A stretch of 64,000 nt of DNA from Bacilli bacterium (GCA_017436345.1 JAFSDH010000002.1:1-64000); one strand, 5' to 3'. Numbered from the stretch's first letter, positions 25,683 through 36,411 are shown. Notes: generated from the sequence alone by a model not told the origin. Made by a program: numbers and translations.

Positions 25683-26462
25683 ATGTTACAATTAACATTA
25701 TTAGAAAAATTAAAAATATTGTTTGATTTAATATTAGCATCCCCATTCTTTATTTTTCTATTAATATTTACAATATTAGTATTTATAATATTATTAGATA
25801 GTAAAAATTATAAAAAAAGACAAGTACAAAAATATATATTAGGAATATACTTATTAGTTTTTATTGCGGTTATTATTAAACATCATTCATCTTTCCTATC
25901 AGTTGTTGATTATTTAATAAATAACGTATTTGTGATATTCTATTTTCCAAATATTGCTGTATATGCCATAATGATAATAATTATAAATATAATTATGTTA
26001 AAAAGTATTTTTTCTAATAAGGATAAAATAATACGAACAGTTAATATGGCATCATATAGTATAATAATGTACTTAATGTTGTTAATCATATATACAATAA
26101 CTACTGAAAGTATTGATGTTTATAATGAAGTATCATTATATTCAAACACAACAATACTATCATTAGTTGAACTAAGTAATATATTATTTCTTATATGGAT
26201 TATTTTAATACTTCTAAATAAACTACTAGATTTCTTAGAAACTAAAGGACTTAAAACTAAAAGTAAGATTCTTCCTACAATAGAAAAAGAAATTGTAACA
26301 GTAGAAAAAGAAGTAATTAAAGAAGTTCCAGTAGAGGTAATAAAAGAAGTACCTATTGAAGTAGAAAGAGTAGTATATAAAGAAAAACAAGTAGATATGT
26401 TTACTAAAGAAGAATATCTTGTTATGTTAAATATATTAAAAAATGATTATAAAAAAGACTAG
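25683..26462 (+). CDS. Polytopic membrane protein with repetitive charged C-terminus, unknown function
   Basis: This 259-aa protein has about five hydrophobic segments (about 12-38, 50-66, 78-110, 122-146 and 157-182). A cytoplasmic tail with a repeated E-V-P-(V/I)-E-V type unit follows (about 204-242: EKEVIKEVPVEVIKEVPIEV), probably an extended or coiled rod. The start is the ATG at 25683 after GGGGGTGGG; a TTG at 25680 is less likely. It follows the sortase closely and may assist surface assembly. No family recognised. Confidence 0.68.
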   Translation: MLQLTLLEKLKILFDLILASPFFIFLLIFTILVFIILLDSKNYKKRQVQKYILGIYLLVFIAVIIKHHSSFLSVVDYLINNVFVIFYFPNIAVYAIMIIIINIIMLKSIFSNKDKIIRTVNMASYSIIMYLMLLIIYTITTESIDVYNEVSLYSNTTILSLVELSNILFLIWIILILLNKLLDFLETKGLKTKSKILPTIEKEIVTVEKEVIKEVPVEVIKEVPIEVERVVYKEKQVDMFTKEEYLVMLNILKNDYKKD

Positions 26463-26477
26463 AAATAGTCTTTTTTT
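26451..26477 (+). terminator. Terminator separating element C cargo from the recombinase
   Basis: An 11-bp stem, AAAAAAGACTA with TAGTCTTTTTT, has a GAAA loop (26462-26465) and runs into T residues. Confidence 0.85.
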
Positions 26478-26511
26478 AATTTGTTAGAATAAAATGTTCT
26501 AGGAGGAATAC

Positions 26512-26598
26512 ATGAAACAAATAACTATAATTAAACACTATTCTAATAATAAGCAATCATTAATGGAACTAATCAATAGATTAAAAATTAAAATATGA
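26512..26598 (+). CDS. 28-aa ORF coupled to the serine recombinase
   Basis: AGGAGGAATAC places a strong ribosome site before the ATG at 26512. The product is MKQITIIKHYSNNKQSLMEL followed by INRLKIKI. Its TGA overlaps the recombinase ATG (ATGA, 26595-26598), and the recombinase has no ribosome site of its own. The small frame therefore probably drives recombinase translation by coupling; a function as a peptide is possible but unproven. Confidence 0.7.
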   Translation: MKQITIIKHYSNNKQSLMELINRLKIKI

Positions 26599-27803
26599 AT
26601 ATTGCTTTGTATATGAGATTATCAAAAGAAGATGAAGAAAATAAAGAAAGTAAGAGTATTAGTAATCAAAAAATATATTTAAATAATTATATAAATAAAT
26701 TTGAATATAAAAATGTATATGAGTATGTAGATGATGGATATAGTGGAACGAATTTTAATCGCCCGGCATTTAATCAATTATTAAAAGATATAGAAAATAA
26801 AAAAATTAATACTATAATAACAAAAGATTCATCACGCTTAGGAAGAAATGTTAGTTGGGTTACTTATTATATAGAAGAATATTTTCCTAGTAAAAAAATA
26901 AGATATATATCCATAGATGATAATTATGATTCTGAAAATATAAATTCAACAGAGATGGAACTGTTAACATTTAAAACTTTATTTAATGATTATTATTGCC
27001 GAGACATTTCTAAAAAAATTAGATCGAGTCTAAAAATAAAGAAAATCGAAGGGAAATTTACTGGTTGGAAAGCCCCATATGGCTATAAAAAAAGTAAAAA
27101 AGATAAATATCATTTAGAAATAGATAAGAGTGTAGAAAAAAATGTTAAAGAAATATTTAAACTAGCATATGAAAAAAATACTCCAAGCAAAATTGCTTTA
27201 ATTTTAAATAATAAAAAAATTAAATCTCCATCAGAATATATTGGACTAAAAAATAGCAAGTGGAGTACCAAAACAATAACAGATATTTTAACAAATGAAA
27301 CATACATAGGAAATCTTACTCAGGGAAAGAGAAAAAAAATAAATCATAAGTTAAAACAAAGTATAACTCTTCCTAAGGATGAATGGATTATAAAGAGAAA
27401 TACTCATGAACCAATTATTAATAAATACATATTTGATATAGTGCAAGAAAATCTTTCTAAGAGTAAAAATATAAAAAAAAATAATATAAAAAACTATCGA
27501 TTACTTAATTTAATGTATTGTAAAGAGTGTTTATCCAAGATTGGTATAAATAAAAAAAATAATAATTTATATTGTGTATGTAATAACTATAAAAAAAATT
27601 ATAAATATAAGAAATGTACTCCTCATAGTTATAATTATTTAAAACTAGAAAAAAAGATTATTGAAGAACTAAATCAAGATATAAATAAAATAGGTAGAGA
27701 TATAAAAAATGATGAAATATATTTTGATATGCTACAAAAAATATATATATCAGAATATGGAGAAATAGAACTATTTTTAAATTATAATTCATCACTTTTA
27801 TAG
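26595..27803 (+). CDS. Serine recombinase of element C
   Basis: This 402-aa recombinase has catalytic Ser in ALYMRLSKEDEE, TKDSSRLGRNVSWV, and the YCRDISKKIRSSLKIKK linker helix. A recombinase domain has WSTKTITDILTNETYIGNL and WIIKRNTHEPII, and a zinc ribbon has Cys in YCKECLS and CVCNNYKKNYKYKKC (about 310-344). A short C-terminal helix follows. Its start overlaps the stop of a 28-aa ORF. Its stop codon lies inside the attP half-site (27791-27809), so the gene and the element end are fused. It differs strongly from the recombinases of A and B, so the three elements are not copies of one another. Confidence 0.94.
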   Translation: MNIALYMRLSKEDEENKESKSISNQKIYLNNYINKFEYKNVYEYVDDGYSGTNFNRPAFNQLLKDIENKKINTIITKDSSRLGRNVSWVTYYIEEYFPSKKIRYISIDDNYDSENINSTEMELLTFKTLFNDYYCRDISKKIRSSLKIKKIEGKFTGWKAPYGYKKSKKDKYHLEIDKSVEKNVKEIFKLAYEKNTPSKIALILNNKKIKSPSEYIGLKNSKWSTKTITDILTNETYIGNLTQGKRKKINHKLKQSITLPKDEWIIKRNTHEPIINKYIFDIVQENLSKSKNIKKNNIKNYRLLNLMYCKECLSKIGINKKNNNLYCVCNNYKKNYKYKKCTPHSYNYLKLEKKIIEELNQDINKIGRDIKNDEIYFDMLQKIYISEYGEIELFLNYNSSLL

Positions 27804-27809
27804 CAATCA
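27791..27809 (+). repeat. Element C right end: attP left half-site
   Basis: ATCACTTTTATAGCAATCA lies directly before the CC crossover (27810-27811) and contains the recombinase stop codon. It is the inverted partner of 22281-22299. Confidence 0.78.
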
Positions 27810-28249
27810 CCTTCTCGTCCACCAATGATGAATTTCCCTCGTAGGTCATCTAAAGTAAAATTATCAATTTTTTCTCTTGATACAATAAAACTTCCATCTT
27901 TTTGTGTAAGTTGGGCAAAGGTTTTTAAATAATCTTCTTCTCCACCATTATATACATAAATGGTTGCTTCACTTCCACAAAATCCAATATCAACATCACC
28001 AGATAATACAGCAGCAGTAACTTTATCAGCACCATTAGCTAGTGACAACTCAATATCTATACCTTCATCTTCAAAATATCCATTTGCAATTGCAACATAC
28101 TGTGGAGCATAAAAAATACTGTGTGCCACTTCTGCTACCTTAATAGTTTTTAATTTATTCTCATCTTTCTTATTTAAATTAAATAATACAGAACATAATA
28201 TTATGAAAATTAATAAAATAAAAATAGAATTAATAATAATTTTTCTCAT
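27808..28249 (-). pseudogene. N-terminal part of interrupted ABC substrate-binding protein
   Basis: The minus strand encodes a signal-anchor sequence (about 1-24), then KVAEVAHSIFYAPQYVAIAN, GYFEDEGIDIELSLANGADK and GDVDIGFCGSEATIYVYNG, and ends in frame at IIGGREG where element C begins. This is the first half of an NMT1/THI5-like binding protein. The open frame runs on to a stop at 27782 inside the element. With 22130-22281 and 15133-15540 it makes 442+147+404 = 993 nt, i.e. 330 aa plus stop. AAGGAGGT (28254-28261) precedes the start. The Cys in LCSVLF could be a lipobox, but it is not convincing. Confidence 0.92.
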
Positions 28250-28275
28250 AATTACCTCCTTAATAATTACATTGT

Positions 28276-28305
28276 ATTATACGTAATAAAATATCTTTAT
28301 GTGAA
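28276..28305 (-). promoter_or_regulatory. Promoter of the interrupted ABC operon
   Basis: On the minus strand TTCACA (28305-28300), 18 bp and TATAAT (28281-28276) lie upstream of the AAGGAGGT site. The promoter is intact, although its operon is cut three times. Confidence 0.6.
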
Positions 28306-28380
28306 AAACTATTAAAAAAAAATAAAATCTATAGTATAATAATTTATATAATAGGGTTGGGTTTAAAATAGAGGTGTTTT

Positions 28381-29478
28381 ATGGCGAAGAAAAAGGCAAA
28401 AAAACAAATAAATAAAAAAGCAAAGACAAAATTAAATATTCATATTAATCTAATTATCAATAGTATACTAATTGCTTTATTATTCTTTGGTGCTGTTTTT
28501 TTATTAACAATTGCAAATAATATTGATGTCGAAAACAAAAAAACAATTGGAAAGTATAAAGAAACAAGTGATATTAATTATAATGTAACTTTAAAACCAA
28601 ATAATTTTTATCAAACTGCAACTCTACCTATGAATCAAGTATATCCAGCTCAAGTAATTGATAAAATAAATATTAATTATAAATATTTATTTGAAACAAG
28701 TGAAGCTACAAATTATAAATCTAGATATTTTGCAACAGCTACAATAATTATAAATAATAAAGATAATGATGACTTTATAGAAGATAAACAATTATTAGAA
28801 AGAACTTATCAGTTACAAAATGAAATATATATTAATGAAAATAATACAGAAAACTATAGTATTGAAAAGAATTTTGTAATTGATTATAATGCATATAATA
28901 ATTTTGTTATAAACTATATGAATGCATATAATTTATCTATAGATGCCTATTTGAAAGTAATTATGTATGTACAAACTGAAAATATGTTAAATAATGAAAC
29001 CATAAACATAAGTAAAGCTATGGAAGTAAGAATACCACTAGCAAAAACTCCAATTGAAATAACTATAAATAATCCTACTGATCAAAGTGGTAGTATAGAA
29101 GAAAAAAATAATGTAATAACCAATAATCTTTTCTTTATTATTCTAGCAATTATTATGTTGATTACTAGTATCTTATTATTTATTCAAGAATTTAGAAAAG
29201 TATTAAAAAGCGATAAAGAACAATCCAAATTCATAAATGAATTAAATAAGATAATAACTAATAATAGTGATGTTATCGTTAAAATTAAAAATAAAATAGA
29301 TTTAAAAGATAGTAATGTAATAGAAGTAGAAACTATAGAGGCATTATTGGATGTTCAAAACGAACTAAGAATACCAATCGCATATTTTGAAACTAAGAAA
29401 AATAAAGAGGGATATTTCGTCATTGTAAATGGTAAAGAAATATGGCAATACATATTAAAAATAGAAGATGATAAATAA
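28381..29478 (+). CDS. DUF5305-like membrane protein
   Basis: This 365-aa protein has a Lys-rich cytoplasmic start and a first membrane helix (about 22-46). A large extracellular beta-rich domain follows (about 50-235, with YNVTLKPNNFYQTATLPMNQVY), then a second helix (about 245-270) and a cytoplasmic tail. The arrangement fits DUF5305, a family often encoded near signal peptidase and exported protein genes; assignment is from memory. A TATAAT at 28335-28340 could be its -10. It stands alone, divergent from the interrupted ABC operon. Confidence 0.65.
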   Translation: MAKKKAKKQINKKAKTKLNIHINLIINSILIALLFFGAVFLLTIANNIDVENKKTIGKYKETSDINYNVTLKPNNFYQTATLPMNQVYPAQVIDKININYKYLFETSEATNYKSRYFATATIIINNKDNDDFIEDKQLLERTYQLQNEIYINENNTENYSIEKNFVIDYNAYNNFVINYMNAYNLSIDAYLKVIMYVQTENMLNNETINISKAMEVRIPLAKTPIEITINNPTDQSGSIEEKNNVITNNLFFIILAIIMLITSILLFIQEFRKVLKSDKEQSKFINELNKIITNNSDVIVKIKNKIDLKDSNVIEVETIEALLDVQNELRIPIAYFETKKNKEGYFVIVNGKEIWQYILKIEDDK

Positions 29479-29491
29479 TCGTCTTCTTTTT
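29463..29491 (+). terminator. Terminator after the DUF5305-like gene
   Basis: AGAAGATGA (29463-29471) pairs with TCGTCTTCT (29479-29487) with one G-U pair, and a T run follows. The 5' arm is coding. Confidence 0.72.
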
Positions 29492-29546
29492 TATTTTAAA
29501 AAGATAATTAATAAGTTATAATATTTATTGAAGGTAGGTAAGATAT

Positions 29547-31646
29547 ATGAACTTAGAAGAATTAAACAAAGAGCAAAAAGAAGCTGTTTTAACAACAGAA
29601 GGACCTATTTTAATACTAGCTGGTGCTGGTAGTGGAAAAACAAAAGTTTTAACGACTAAAATAGCGTATTTAATAGAAGAAAAAGGAATTAGTCCATCAA
29701 ATATATTAGCAATAACTTTTACAAATAAAGCTGCTAAAGAAATGAAAGAAAGATTATTTAAACTAGTTGGAGTAATATCTAAATATAGTCAAGTATCAAC
29801 ATTTCATTCTTTTGGACTAAAAATAATTCGTGAAAATTGTGAACAACTAGGATATGGATCAAACTTTATTATTATGGATAGCGATGATTCATTATCTGTA
29901 GTAAAGAAAATATTAAAAGAATTTAATTTAGACCCAAAACAATATAATCCTAATGCTATTAGAAATAAAATAAGTAGTTGTAAAAATGAATTGGTTTCAC
30001 CAGAAGACTATGAAAAATTTGCCATTAGTGAATTTGAAAAAATTGTTTTAAAAGTATATCAAAAATATGATAAGACTTTAAAAAGAAATAATTCTATTGA
30101 TTTTGATGACCTTTTAATATTACCAATTAAACTATTTAGAGATCATCCATCAATTCTTCAAAAATATCAAGAAAAGTTTAAATATATATTAATAGATGAG
30201 TATCAAGATACAAATGAAGCCCAATATATATTAACAAAAATGATTAGTGCTAAGTATAAAAATATTTGTTGTGTTGGAGATAATGACCAATCAATTTATA
30301 GTTTTAGAGGAGCTAATTATCGTAATATATTAAATTTTGAAAAAGATTATAAAGATGCTAAAGTAGTTAAGCTAGAACAAAATTATCGTTCAACATCTAC
30401 TATTCTTGATGCTGCAAACTGTGTTATTAAAAATAATACAGAAAGAAAAGATAAAAATCTTTGGTCTACAAAAGGCGAAGGAGAAAAAATTAAATATTTT
30501 AGAGCATTTAATGAAAAAGACGAAGCTTTCTATGTAATTAGAGAAATAAAAAGTTTGATTAATAAAGGTGTTAATTATCAAGATATTGCTGTTATCTATC
30601 GTACTAATGCACAGTCTCGTGTTCTAGAAGAAGAATTTTTAGCTAGTAACATTCCTCATCATATTGTAGGAGGAACTGGTTTCTATAGTAGAAAAGAAAT
30701 TAAAGATTTATTAGCATATCTTAGATTAATCCATAATGAAAAAGATAATATTAGTTTAACTAGAATTATAAATGTACCAAAAAGAGGGATTGGCTTAAAA
30801 AGTATAAGTAACTTAAGTGAAAAAGCCGATTCTTTAGAAATAAGTATGTATGAAGCTATTACAACAGGAAAAGAATATGAATTCAAAAAGATGATAGAAG
30901 ATTTAAAAAGAATAGCAAAAGACTTAACTTTGACTGAACTTGTTGATAAAATATTAGATGTAACAGGAATGAGAAAAGAAATAGAGGATGAAAATACTCT
31001 AGTTGCAGAAAATAGATTAGAAAACTTGGAAGAATTCAAATCTATAACAAAAACATTTGAAGAAAGAGATGGTATTGTTTCTCTTGAAGATTTCTTACTT
31101 GAAACAAGTCTTCTTACAGATGTTAATGAGTACAAAGATGATCCTAATCGTGTTAGCTTAATGACTGTTCATTCGGTTAAAGGATTAGAGTTTGATAATG
31201 TTTTTGTTGTTGGATTAGAAGAAGGAATTTTTCCACATGTTAATTCATTAATGGATAATAGTGAATTAGAAGAAGAAAGAAGACTATGCTATGTTGCTAT
31301 TACAAGAGCAAAAGAAAAATTATACTTAGTAAATAGTAGAATGCGAACTTTATTTGGTAAAGAACAATCTAATCCGGCCAGTAGATTTATTGCAGAAATA
31401 AATCAAGACTTATTAGAAAAGGCCTTTAAAGATAAAACAGAAGAAGAATCAAAAGGGAAAATTAATAAAGAAGAATTATTCCATAAAGAAAATGTTGATT
31501 TATGTGTTGGAGACTTTGTATATCATGATGTATTTGGAAATGGAAAAGTCTTAGAATTATCTGGATCAATCGCAACTATTGCTTTTAAACATCCACATGG
31601 AATTAAAAAATTAATGAAAAATCATAAAAGTATAAAAAAAATATAG
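29547..31646 (+). CDS. pcrA: ATP-dependent DNA helicase PcrA/UvrD
   Basis: This 699-aa SF1A helicase has a Q motif (LNKEQKEAV), Walker A LAGAGSGKT, AITFTNKAAKEMKERL, Walker B ILIDEYQDTNEAQY, GDNDQSIYSFRGA, LEQNYRST, VSLMTVHSVKGLEFDNVFV and YVAITRAKEKLYL. The C-terminal tail (about 645-699) has a Tudor-like region (VGDFVYHDVFGNGKVLEL) typical of PcrA. It acts in repair and removal of RecA or RNA polymerase. The ligA gene two positions downstream reproduces the common pcrA-ligA pairing in Bacillota. The start follows AGGTAGG. Confidence 0.96.
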   Translation: MNLEELNKEQKEAVLTTEGPILILAGAGSGKTKVLTTKIAYLIEEKGISPSNILAITFTNKAAKEMKERLFKLVGVISKYSQVSTFHSFGLKIIRENCEQLGYGSNFIIMDSDDSLSVVKKILKEFNLDPKQYNPNAIRNKISSCKNELVSPEDYEKFAISEFEKIVLKVYQKYDKTLKRNNSIDFDDLLILPIKLFRDHPSILQKYQEKFKYILIDEYQDTNEAQYILTKMISAKYKNICCVGDNDQSIYSFRGANYRNILNFEKDYKDAKVVKLEQNYRSTSTILDAANCVIKNNTERKDKNLWSTKGEGEKIKYFRAFNEKDEAFYVIREIKSLINKGVNYQDIAVIYRTNAQSRVLEEEFLASNIPHHIVGGTGFYSRKEIKDLLAYLRLIHNEKDNISLTRIINVPKRGIGLKSISNLSEKADSLEISMYEAITTGKEYEFKKMIEDLKRIAKDLTLTELVDKILDVTGMRKEIEDENTLVAENRLENLEEFKSITKTFEERDGIVSLEDFLLETSLLTDVNEYKDDPNRVSLMTVHSVKGLEFDNVFVVGLEEGIFPHVNSLMDNSELEEERRLCYVAITRAKEKLYLVNSRMRTLFGKEQSNPASRFIAEINQDLLEKAFKDKTEEESKGKINKEELFHKENVDLCVGDFVYHDVFGNGKVLELSGSIATIAFKHPHGIKKLMKNHKSIKKI

Positions 31647-31655
31647 GAGGTTTTT

Positions 31656-32573
31656 ATGAATAAAGATTTAACATTAGTAATTATGGCTGCTGGAATGGGA
31701 AGTCGTTTCGGTGGTTTAAAACAAATCGAACCAGTTGGGCCAAATGGAGAGTTTATAATTGACTATTCTATTTATGATGCTATTAAGGCTGGTTTTACAA
31801 AGGTAGTATTTATTATTAAAGAAGAAAACTACGATTTATTTAAAGAAACAATTGGTAAAAGAGTTGAAAAACAAAAGATTCAAATTGAATACGTATTTCA
31901 AAAAACAGAAGATGTTCCAGAAGAGTTCAAACATTTAACTGATCGTGAAAAACCATGGGGTACAGGTCATGCTATTTTAGCTGCTAAAGATAAAGTAAAC
32001 GAAAACTTTGCAATCATTAATGCTGATGATTTCTATGGAAGAGATGGATATATGGTTATCGCTAATTACTTAAGAGGAGTAGAGAAAAAAGATAAAGAAC
32101 CGTTCTCAATGGTTGCATATCAAGTCGCTAATACACTAACAGAAAATGGATCAGTAAAACGTGGTGTATGTGAACAAGAAAAAGGATATTTAACTAAGAT
32201 TGTTGAAAGTAGCGTAGAAAGAGTAAAAGAAATAATACATGTTAAACCATTAGATGGTTCAAAAGAATTTACAGTTGAAGATGACGCTTTAGTATCAATG
32301 AACTTTCTAGGATTTACTCCTAAAATATTTGAAATTTTAGAAGAAAAATTTACTCCATTCTTAAAAGCAAATGAGGATAATTATCAAAAATGTGAATTTC
32401 TAATTCCAGAAGTATTATTTGAAACAATAAAAGAAGGAACTGCAGAAGTAAAAGTATTACCTACAAATGCTAAATGGTACGGAGTAACATATCGAGCTGA
32501 TAAAGAGGGAGTAGTTAAAGCAATCGAAAAAATGATTGAAAAAGGAGAATATCCTAATAATTTATGGAAATAA
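31656..32573 (+). CDS. Nucleotidyltransferase (sugar-phosphate type)
   Basis: This 305-aa protein has a complete GT-A nucleotidyltransferase core: IMAAGMGSRFGGLKQIEPVG at the N-terminus (the signature loop G-x-G-x-R), NADDFYGRDGY as the metal/nucleotide motif and GFTPKIFEIL. It resembles glucose-1-phosphate or mannose-1-phosphate nucleotidyltransferases, but the sugar and nucleotide cannot be told from the sequence. AGGAGG precedes the start 9 nt after pcrA, so it is cotranscribed with pcrA. A strong terminator follows. Confidence 0.8.
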   Translation: MNKDLTLVIMAAGMGSRFGGLKQIEPVGPNGEFIIDYSIYDAIKAGFTKVVFIIKEENYDLFKETIGKRVEKQKIQIEYVFQKTEDVPEEFKHLTDREKPWGTGHAILAAKDKVNENFAIINADDFYGRDGYMVIANYLRGVEKKDKEPFSMVAYQVANTLTENGSVKRGVCEQEKGYLTKIVESSVERVKEIIHVKPLDGSKEFTVEDDALVSMNFLGFTPKIFEILEEKFTPFLKANEDNYQKCEFLIPEVLFETIKEGTAEVKVLPTNAKWYGVTYRADKEGVVKAIEKMIEKGEYPNNLWK

Positions 32574-32599
32574 AAAAGACATGAAATTGTCTTTTTTTT
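32572..32599 (+). terminator. Terminator of the pcrA operon
   Basis: AAAAAAGACA (32572-32581) pairs with TGTCTTTTTT (32588-32597) around a 6-nt loop. Confidence 0.82.
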
Positions 32600-32679
32600 A
32601 TTGATAAAATAACATAATAAAATTCATAAATTAGTTTATGTATTAATAAAAAATTGATATAATTATATTGGTGATATAA

Positions 32680-34665
<1,986 letters not shown>

Positions 34666-34708
34666 TTTTTATTATTCTTTTTATGTTATACTAAAAATAG
34701 GTGATAAT

Positions 34709-35692
34709 ATGTTTTTAAATTTATGTCAAGATAGTAACGCTCTATCTGTTATATCTTTAGCTAAAGATATAATAAGAGTAATACAAATTGGAGTACCTAT
34801 TATTTTAATATTAATGTGTAGTATTGATTTAGGAAAACAAATATTTAATAATGGAGAAAAATCATATCAAAAAATTATCAAAAAGATGTTGGCCGCTACT
34901 ATGATATTTTTTGTACCGATGTTAATAAGTCTTTTTTTAGATTTATTAAGCATTCGAGATTATAAAATGACTGATTGTTGGAGTAATTCTGAAACAACGA
35001 CAATTTCTTATTTAAAGGCACAAGAAAAAGCTTTAGATGAAAAAGAAAAAGAAACTAGGCAAAAAGAAAAAGATAAAGCTGAAAAAGAACGTAAAGAACT
35101 AGAAGAAAATAGAGAAAAGATTAGAAAAGAACATGAAAAAGCTGCTGAAGAAGCTAAAAAAAATAATAATAACAATAATAATCCGAGTTCAGGAACTGTA
35201 ATTTATGATGCTACTTTATTTAATGAAAATGGAAAAGATGGATTAGTTGATGTTGTAAATGGTGAATTCTTCAAACCATCAAGTGGAACAAGTGGTGCTG
35301 ATGGAACAAAAGGTTCTGGCCCATATGGATATAATATTTTCTTTTATAATCGTTTAAAAGCATTTTGTGATGCAGCAAAAGAAGCAGGTCATACAGTTAA
35401 TATGAGTACAAGTGTAGATGGAGCTTGGCGTTCTTATGCAAGACAAAAGTATTTTTGGGATTGTTATCAAAAGAAAAATTGTAATAATGGAAACCTAGCA
35501 GCTAGACCAGGAACATCTAATCATGGTTGGGGTATTGCTTCTGATTTAAGTTTCAGTGGATATAATGCAAAATTATGGGCTCATGATAATGCTGCTAAAT
35601 ATGGATTAAAATTCCCTTTGTGTAATAATATTAGAACAGGTGATTGTAAAGAAGACTGGCATATCGAGCCATATGTATTAAAAAATAAGTAG
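34709..35692 (+). CDS. Membrane-anchored M15 peptidase (D-alanyl-D-alanine carboxypeptidase-like)
   Basis: This 327-aa protein has an N-terminal region with two hydrophobic segments (about 20-40 and 58-80). A charged coiled coil (about 105-155) and a poly-Asn linker follow. The C-terminal VanY/M15B domain shows AWRSYARQKYFWDCY, ARPGTSNHGWGIASDL (zinc His and Asp) and EDWHIEPYV (second zinc His). Several Cys in the domain (DCYQKKNC, CNN, DC) may form disulfides. It probably trims peptidoglycan stem peptides or cleaves crosslinks outside the membrane. An extended -10 TGTTATACT ends at 34692. Confidence 0.88.
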   Translation: MFLNLCQDSNALSVISLAKDIIRVIQIGVPIILILMCSIDLGKQIFNNGEKSYQKIIKKMLAATMIFFVPMLISLFLDLLSIRDYKMTDCWSNSETTTISYLKAQEKALDEKEKETRQKEKDKAEKERKELEENREKIRKEHEKAAEEAKKNNNNNNNPSSGTVIYDATLFNENGKDGLVDVVNGEFFKPSSGTSGADGTKGSGPYGYNIFFYNRLKAFCDAAKEAGHTVNMSTSVDGAWRSYARQKYFWDCYQKKNCNNGNLAARPGTSNHGWGIASDLSFSGYNAKLWAHDNAAKYGLKFPLCNNIRTGDCKEDWHIEPYVLKNK

Positions 35693-35700
35693 GTGATAAA

Positions 35701-36384
35701 ATGAACGATGAAGAAAAAAAGTCACTTAAAGTATTAATTGTAATTCTAGTAATATGTTTACTAATAACATTAATATTATTTTTCATTAATAATAAAAATA
35801 AAAAGGTAGATAAAGCACTTGCTGGAAATGAATATATTCTAGAAAGAGAAACTGAATATAGTAAAGATGAATCTAAAGGAAAATTACCTCTTATTAATTT
35901 AAAGGGTAAAGAAATTGAAGAAATAAATGAAGAAATCATAAATAATTATTTTGATATTGTTAACTCAGAATATGATACATATCAATATGAATATTATATT
36001 TATGAAGATATATTATCTTTATTTATAACAATTACTAAATTTGATGATAGTGAATATGGTAATATTAATTATTACTCATATAATATTAATATTAATTCAA
36101 ACGAACTATTAACAAATGATGAATTAATTAAATATTTAAAATTAGATAAAAATGATATAACAGAAACGATAGATACTAGATTAAAAGACTATTACTTAAA
36201 AGATAGTCTAAATAAAGATATATCTTTAGAACAATACAAAGAAAGAATTAGCTATAAATACGAAAACGTTTCTTTTGTCCTAAAAGAAAATAATTTATAT
36301 GGTTACGTTAGTTTAACAACAACTCAAGATTTAACTAGTTATCCTGGAAACATAAATGAATTTAACTTATATAAAATAAAATAA
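35701..36384 (+). CDS. Single-pass membrane protein, unknown function
   Basis: This 227-aa protein has one N-terminal membrane helix (about 9-29) and an extracytoplasmic domain with a Tyr-rich centre (EYDTYQYEYYIYEDILSLFI). The alternating pattern vaguely recalls DUF3298/RsiV-like folds but is not a firm match. It starts 9 nt after the M15 peptidase with GTAGGTGAT and is probably cotranscribed, suggesting an envelope role. Confidence 0.65.
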   Translation: MNDEEKKSLKVLIVILVICLLITLILFFINNKNKKVDKALAGNEYILERETEYSKDESKGKLPLINLKGKEIEEINEEIINNYFDIVNSEYDTYQYEYYIYEDILSLFITITKFDDSEYGNINYYSYNININSNELLTNDELIKYLKLDKNDITETIDTRLKDYYLKDSLNKDISLEQYKERISYKYENVSFVLKENNLYGYVSLTTTQDLTSYPGNINEFNLYKIK

Positions 36385-36411
36385 AAAGTAGATATTTATA
36401 TCTACTTTTTT
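36383..36411. terminator. Convergent bidirectional terminator
   Basis: A 12-bp perfect stem, AAAAAGTAGATA with TATCTACTTTTT (to 36410), has a 4-nt loop. It serves the gene at 35701 (plus) and the one at 36410 (minus). Confidence 0.82.

Larger units (their letters stand above)
22279..27811 (+). mobile_element. Integrated element C: MgtC, adhesin, sortase and serine recombinase, inside the ABC substrate-binding protein gene
   Basis: This segment of about 5.53 kb is bounded by CACCT at 22277-22281 and 27808-27812. Removing it joins IIGGREG to GMPEMTLEW in frame. The element's joined ends give a 40-bp palindrome centred on CC, with arms 27791-27809 and 22281-22299 matching at 14 of 19 positions and nine outermost positions perfect (ATCACTTTT). 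Cargo: MgtC-like protein, thioester/Cna-B adhesin, sortase, membrane protein, a 28-aa ORF and the recombinase, all on the plus strand. Confidence 0.9.

Noticed and set aside
11303..27811. Elements A-C as prophages, conjugative elements or IS copies
   Set aside because: There are no structural, replication, relaxase or transposase genes and no terminal inverted repeats with target duplications of IS type. The short cores plus palindromic attP fit serine-integrase insertion only.
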